DNA of 64,000 nucleotides from Streptomyces venezuelae (lineage in GTDB: Bacteria > Actinomycetota > Actinomycetes > Streptomycetales > Streptomycetaceae), in NCBI RefSeq assembly GCF_008642295.1, contig NZ_CP029190.1, positions 7,461,323 to 7,525,322 on the forward strand. Direction: 5' to 3'. The position numbers and the translations under genes were made by a program. The notes beneath the pieces were generated by a model that saw only the letters and a list, made by a program, of their open reading frames with translations, searched no databases and was not told where the DNA came from. Below are positions 61,654 through 64,000 of the stretch, piece by piece. Every line of letters starts with the position of its first letter. The first letter of the stretch is position 1.

Positions 61654-62134
61654 CCACCAGTAGTCCGCGGCAGCCCCGTTCCGGCCGCTGTACGCCTCCC
61701 TGGGCGCCCCAACAGGACCGCGCAGCTGTCCCCCTCCGGTCGTGCGGCAACTTGAAAGGCATTCAGGGGGCCGTCTGTGGCTTCGGGTTGCCGTTGGGGC
61801 ACTGCGGGACGGCCGCGGGGGTCTGGCGGGGACGGCTGGGGTCGGGTGCGGTCCGTGCCGCCGGTATGGCGTGTGCGGGCGAGGCCCGGTGCCCGGTGTT
61901 GCCGGGGGCAGTACCGTCGGGCCGCTCCAAGCGGACGGCTGGCCCAGGCCGGTGACGTGCGGTCAGTGCGTGTCCGTGTCCGTGTCCGGGTCTGTGCCGG
62001 GCTGTCGGCGGCTGGGGGAGCGGGGTGTACCGACCGACCGCAACCCGCGCGTTCAGCGCCTCGTCTCCTTGCAAGGCAAATCAGGGCAGTCGGCCGGCCC
62101 CGGTCAACCTGCGACGGGCCCGCGTGGACCCGCC
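61654..62134. other. Intergenic G-rich stretch
   Basis: No convincing gene. Near 61970-62000 there is a short tandem repeat of GTGTCC/GTCCGT units. Several plus-strand frames are open but look like composition artefacts. It marks the truncation point of the relaxase gene. Confidence 0.4.
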
Positions 62135-62806
62135 TCAGTCGTCCAGCTGTGCTACGTACAGTGGGGTGCCGACGACGACGTCCACGGTGTTTCCCGTGGG
62201 ATCCAAGGTGGTACCGCTCAAAAGTCGCCGTGCTAGGAATTCGCAAGGGATGACCGCTCCGAATCCGTGAAGCTGCCGGGTGAAGACTCCGACGTCATAC
62301 AATGCGGCCGTCTTTTCTCTGGCTTGGTAGTCAGGCGCGTACCCTTGCACATTCATTGGTTCCTCCGGCGCCTCGCGCTGCAGCAGGCGGAACAGGGCTG
62401 GCAAACTGGAATAGCCCCCGAGGTGTTCATGCCGTCGACTGCCGATGAGGTGGTAGCTGGAGCCAATGAGAGCCACGAGGGTGCGGCTGGCTTGCCCCAC
62501 CATGAAGAGCGGGCCGCCAGCCTGACCTTCTACTTCCTGGTACGTCGCAATCTGTAGGTCGAGTTCACCCCTGAACCAGGAGCCTGGCTCTGTCATCCAT
62601 GTGATCTCGTAGTTCCGATCGAGATAATCCTCGACGAGTTCCAGTCGACTGTACAAAGTGGCTTCAGTTTGGGCCTTCTGTACCGATACACCGACAACTT
62701 TGAGGTCGACCCTTGCCTCGGCAGCGAGCTTGGACAACAGCTTGGGAGGGATCTGGTCGAAGAGCATCTGCACCTTGGTCTCAGAGACGTACTCGTAGTA
62801 CCGCAC
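62135..62806 (-). CDS. DUF7019 family protein
   Basis: 223 residues from the GTG at 62806, with GGAG upstream. The N terminus MRYYEYVSETKVQMLFDQIP is typical of DUF7019. The body has a long conserved region (YLDRNYEITWMTEPGSWFRG and GQASRTLVALIGSSYHLIGS). The end is beta-rich (VVVGTPLYVAQLDD). No catalytic motif or membrane helix is evident. Function unknown. Confidence 0.75.
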   Translation of the reverse strand: MRYYEYVSETKVQMLFDQIPPKLLSKLAAEARVDLKVVGVSVQKAQTEATLYSRLELVEDYLDRNYEITWMTEPGSWFRGELDLQIATYQEVEGQAGGPLFMVGQASRTLVALIGSSYHLIGSRRHEHLGGYSSLPALFRLLQREAPEEPMNVQGYAPDYQAREKTAALYDVGVFTRQLHGFGAVIPCEFLARRLLSGTTLDPTGNTVDVVVGTPLYVAQLDD

Positions 62807-63272
62807 CGTGGCAGCTCCTCTCCGGCCAGGCCAGTTGGGCGGCACGATACGAGATTTGGGTTCTTGAGATCCCTCCGACACGGCTTGAACGCGCGGACCA
62901 GTCGGGCAGACCTGAACCGGCTGGTACCCGGAACCAGCGCGCCCCCTCTTTGTGGTCGCTGGACATGCCGAGCGAGTCGGGGTCAGGTGCGATACCGCGT
63001 GTGATTGTCTGTGTGGGTGCAGGGGCTGTCCGTCGGAGGTGGGGCCTGGTTTCTGCTGGTCACGGTCGCCTGCGTGGTAGGCGGGGACTTCTGGTGCGGT
63101 GAAGGTGGTGTCACTGGGATGAGTTGGTCTGGACAGCGGAACGCGGTGTCGAACGATGCTGTCCACCTGGAGCTCGACGTGATGGGCCTCAGCGCGGCAT
63201 GCCCTCTAGGCCAGTTTCGATCTGGCTAGCAGAATGAAGCATTCCTGTGGAGTGGGCTGGCATGATCGGGTC
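62807..63272. other. Intergenic stretch upstream of DUF7019
   Basis: About 460 bases without a convincing gene on either strand. It must hold the promoters of both flanking genes, which diverge, but no pair of -10/-35 boxes stands out. Confidence 0.4.
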
Positions 63273-63695
63273 ATGCCTATCACTGTCGAGTTCTTCGTGG
63301 CACCGGATGATGAGGTGGCTGCTCAGGTTGGGCCGCGGCAGCGCCGTCATGGGTTTCCCTCGTTCACGTGCTCGGATTTCTTTCCCGATGATGCGGTGGC
63401 GGACTGGGAAGTCCTGCTGGCAGTGGGTGTGGCTGCAGGCTCGCGTGATGTGGTGCCGATGAAGAGTGACGGCTTCACGGTGTTCCAGGTTTCTTCTGGG
63501 CTGTGCTCCGCTCTGGTGCGGGCGAGCAGTGGCCGGCTCGTTGAGGTTGCGGGTGCATGGGCTGAGCTTGCCGCAGTCAAGGAGGAGGGTGTGTCAGCCG
63601 AGACAGCGGCCTGGATCCTGACAGAGCTGGCGGGTCTGGCCCGCTTGGCAGAAGGCCTTGGTCAGCCTCTTTACTGCTGGTACTTCGCACCCTGA
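63273..63695 (+). CDS. Homologue of the IS5 cargo gene at 54840
   Basis: 140 residues from the ATG at 63273 (MPITVEFFVAPDDEVAAQVG). It resembles the protein at 54840-55274 in the opening (FFVAPDD), a central VADWEVLLAV and the ending LGQPLYCWYFAP. The nucleotide contexts upstream (GGGCTGGCATGATC against GGGCATGATGCC) are also alike. No terminal repeat of the IS5 type is visible here. No function is known; a soluble small protein. Confidence 0.65.
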   Translation: MPITVEFFVAPDDEVAAQVGPRQRRHGFPSFTCSDFFPDDAVADWEVLLAVGVAAGSRDVVPMKSDGFTVFQVSSGLCSALVRASSGRLVEVAGAWAELAAVKEEGVSAETAAWILTELAGLARLAEGLGQPLYCWYFAP

Positions 63696-63699
63696 CAGG

Positions 63700-64000
63700 G
63701 CGCTGTCGGCAGCCCACAACAACCCGCCCCGACCCTGCTGCCAGCCAGGCCCGCGAAGCGGGCCTTCGGGCCTGGAGGCGGAGCCGGAAGGACCAGGGCG
63801 GGGGAGCGCAGCGGCCCTGCCCAACGGGCCGTAAGCCCGGACCTCGTGAAACGAGGTCACCTCCCGTGCTACGCACGGGAGGTCTGGGTCTGCGAAGCGG
63901 ACCTCGTTCGGGTGCAGCGAAGCGGAACCCGAAACCAGTCCGGAGCGCAGCGTAGGACCCCGGCCCGCAGGGCCGGCCCTGGCTCGGCGAAGCCGAGCCC
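63700..64000 (+). repeat. Array of small palindromes, telomere-like
   Basis: The stretch holds many tight hairpins, among them 63748-63764 (GGCCCGC-GAA-GCGGGCC), 63840-63858 (GACCTCGT-GAA-ACGAGGTC), 63861-63881 (a nine-base stem with a TAC loop) and 63981-63999 (GGCTCGGC-GAA-GCCGAGCC). Most plus-strand loops fit Py-GNA-Pu (CGAAG, CGCAG, CGTAA, TGAAA). Streptomyces telomeres carry such hairpins on the 3'-ending strand, which at a right end is the plus strand, as seen here. No gene is present. Confidence 0.6.

Noticed and set aside
1..64000. CRISPR arrays, tRNA and rRNA genes
   Set aside because: No evenly spaced identical repeats and no tRNA- or rRNA-like segments were found on either strand.

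Overview
The window is high-GC actinobacterial DNA of the Streptomyces type. The signs are GC-rich third codon positions, frequent GTG starts, overlapping stop/start junctions, and families typical of that genus (DUF4259, DUF4265, DUF6236, XRE-TPR regulators, IS5/IS21/IS110 relatives). Insertion-sequence remnants, broken genes and defence genes are dense, and there are no tRNAs, rRNAs or core housekeeping operons. This fits a chromosome arm or a linear plasmid. The last 300 bases form a run of small palindromes whose + strand loops read GAA, GCA or GTA. That is the pattern of Streptomyces telomeres, so the right edge may lie at or near a replicon end.

Layout. 1-2.5 kb: a truncated HTH gene, a coiled-coil protein, and an IS5-type element with matching ends, a CTAG target duplication and a cargo gene. 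2.6-5.8 kb: DUF4259, a small conserved protein, DUF4265 and a membrane Ser/Thr kinase. 5.8-11.2 kb: gene debris, including the two ends of a lexA-like gene lying on either side of a complete three-gene ABC-three-component (ABC-3C) conflict system. 11.4-14.1 kb: a hypothetical gene and an IS21 shell whose middle has been replaced. 14.4-18.6 kb: two HEAT-repeat proteins, an IS110 remnant and small genes. 18.6-22.3 kb: an AAA ATPase remnant and an IS5 transposase gene interrupted by a full group II intron. 22.5-29.9 kb: hypothetical genes, a disabled STAND-like NTPase and decayed tyrosine recombinases. 30-33 kb: DUF6236, a barstar-like protein and a truncated PAPS-reductase-like gene. 33.2-38.9 kb: an XRE-TPR regulator divergent from a compact four-gene cassette (left-handed beta-helix transferase, MurA-like, serine hydrolase, MurB-like). 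38.9-46.4 kb: a HEPN-like protein, a lipoprotein, a DDE insertion sequence, small genes, and a second XRE-TPR regulator with a GNAT acetyltransferase. 47.4-53.2 kb: a secreted HNH nuclease, a ParA-like protein and a second complete ABC-3C system. 53.2-58.2 kb: IS fragments, an HNH endonuclease, a second cargo-bearing IS5 remnant, and a sigma-factor operon. 58.4-61.6 kb: an OLD-family nuclease, a GT-rich tract with a hairpin (possible oriT), mobC and a broken relaxase. 62.1-64 kb: a DUF7019 gene, a homologue of the second IS cargo gene, and the telomere-like palindromes.

How it fits together. The best-supported functional units are the two unrelated ABC-3C systems (effector/C-terminal-domain protein, middle component, SMC-like ATPase, each translationally coupled), the OLD nuclease, and the MurA/MurB-like cassette. 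The most unusual structural pattern is cargo capture. Two related IS5-type copies each carry a different gene wedged between the transposase stop codon and the outer inverted repeat, in convergent orientation. An IS21 shell likewise holds an unrelated gene. Most other genes are hypothetical or broken and are described as such.
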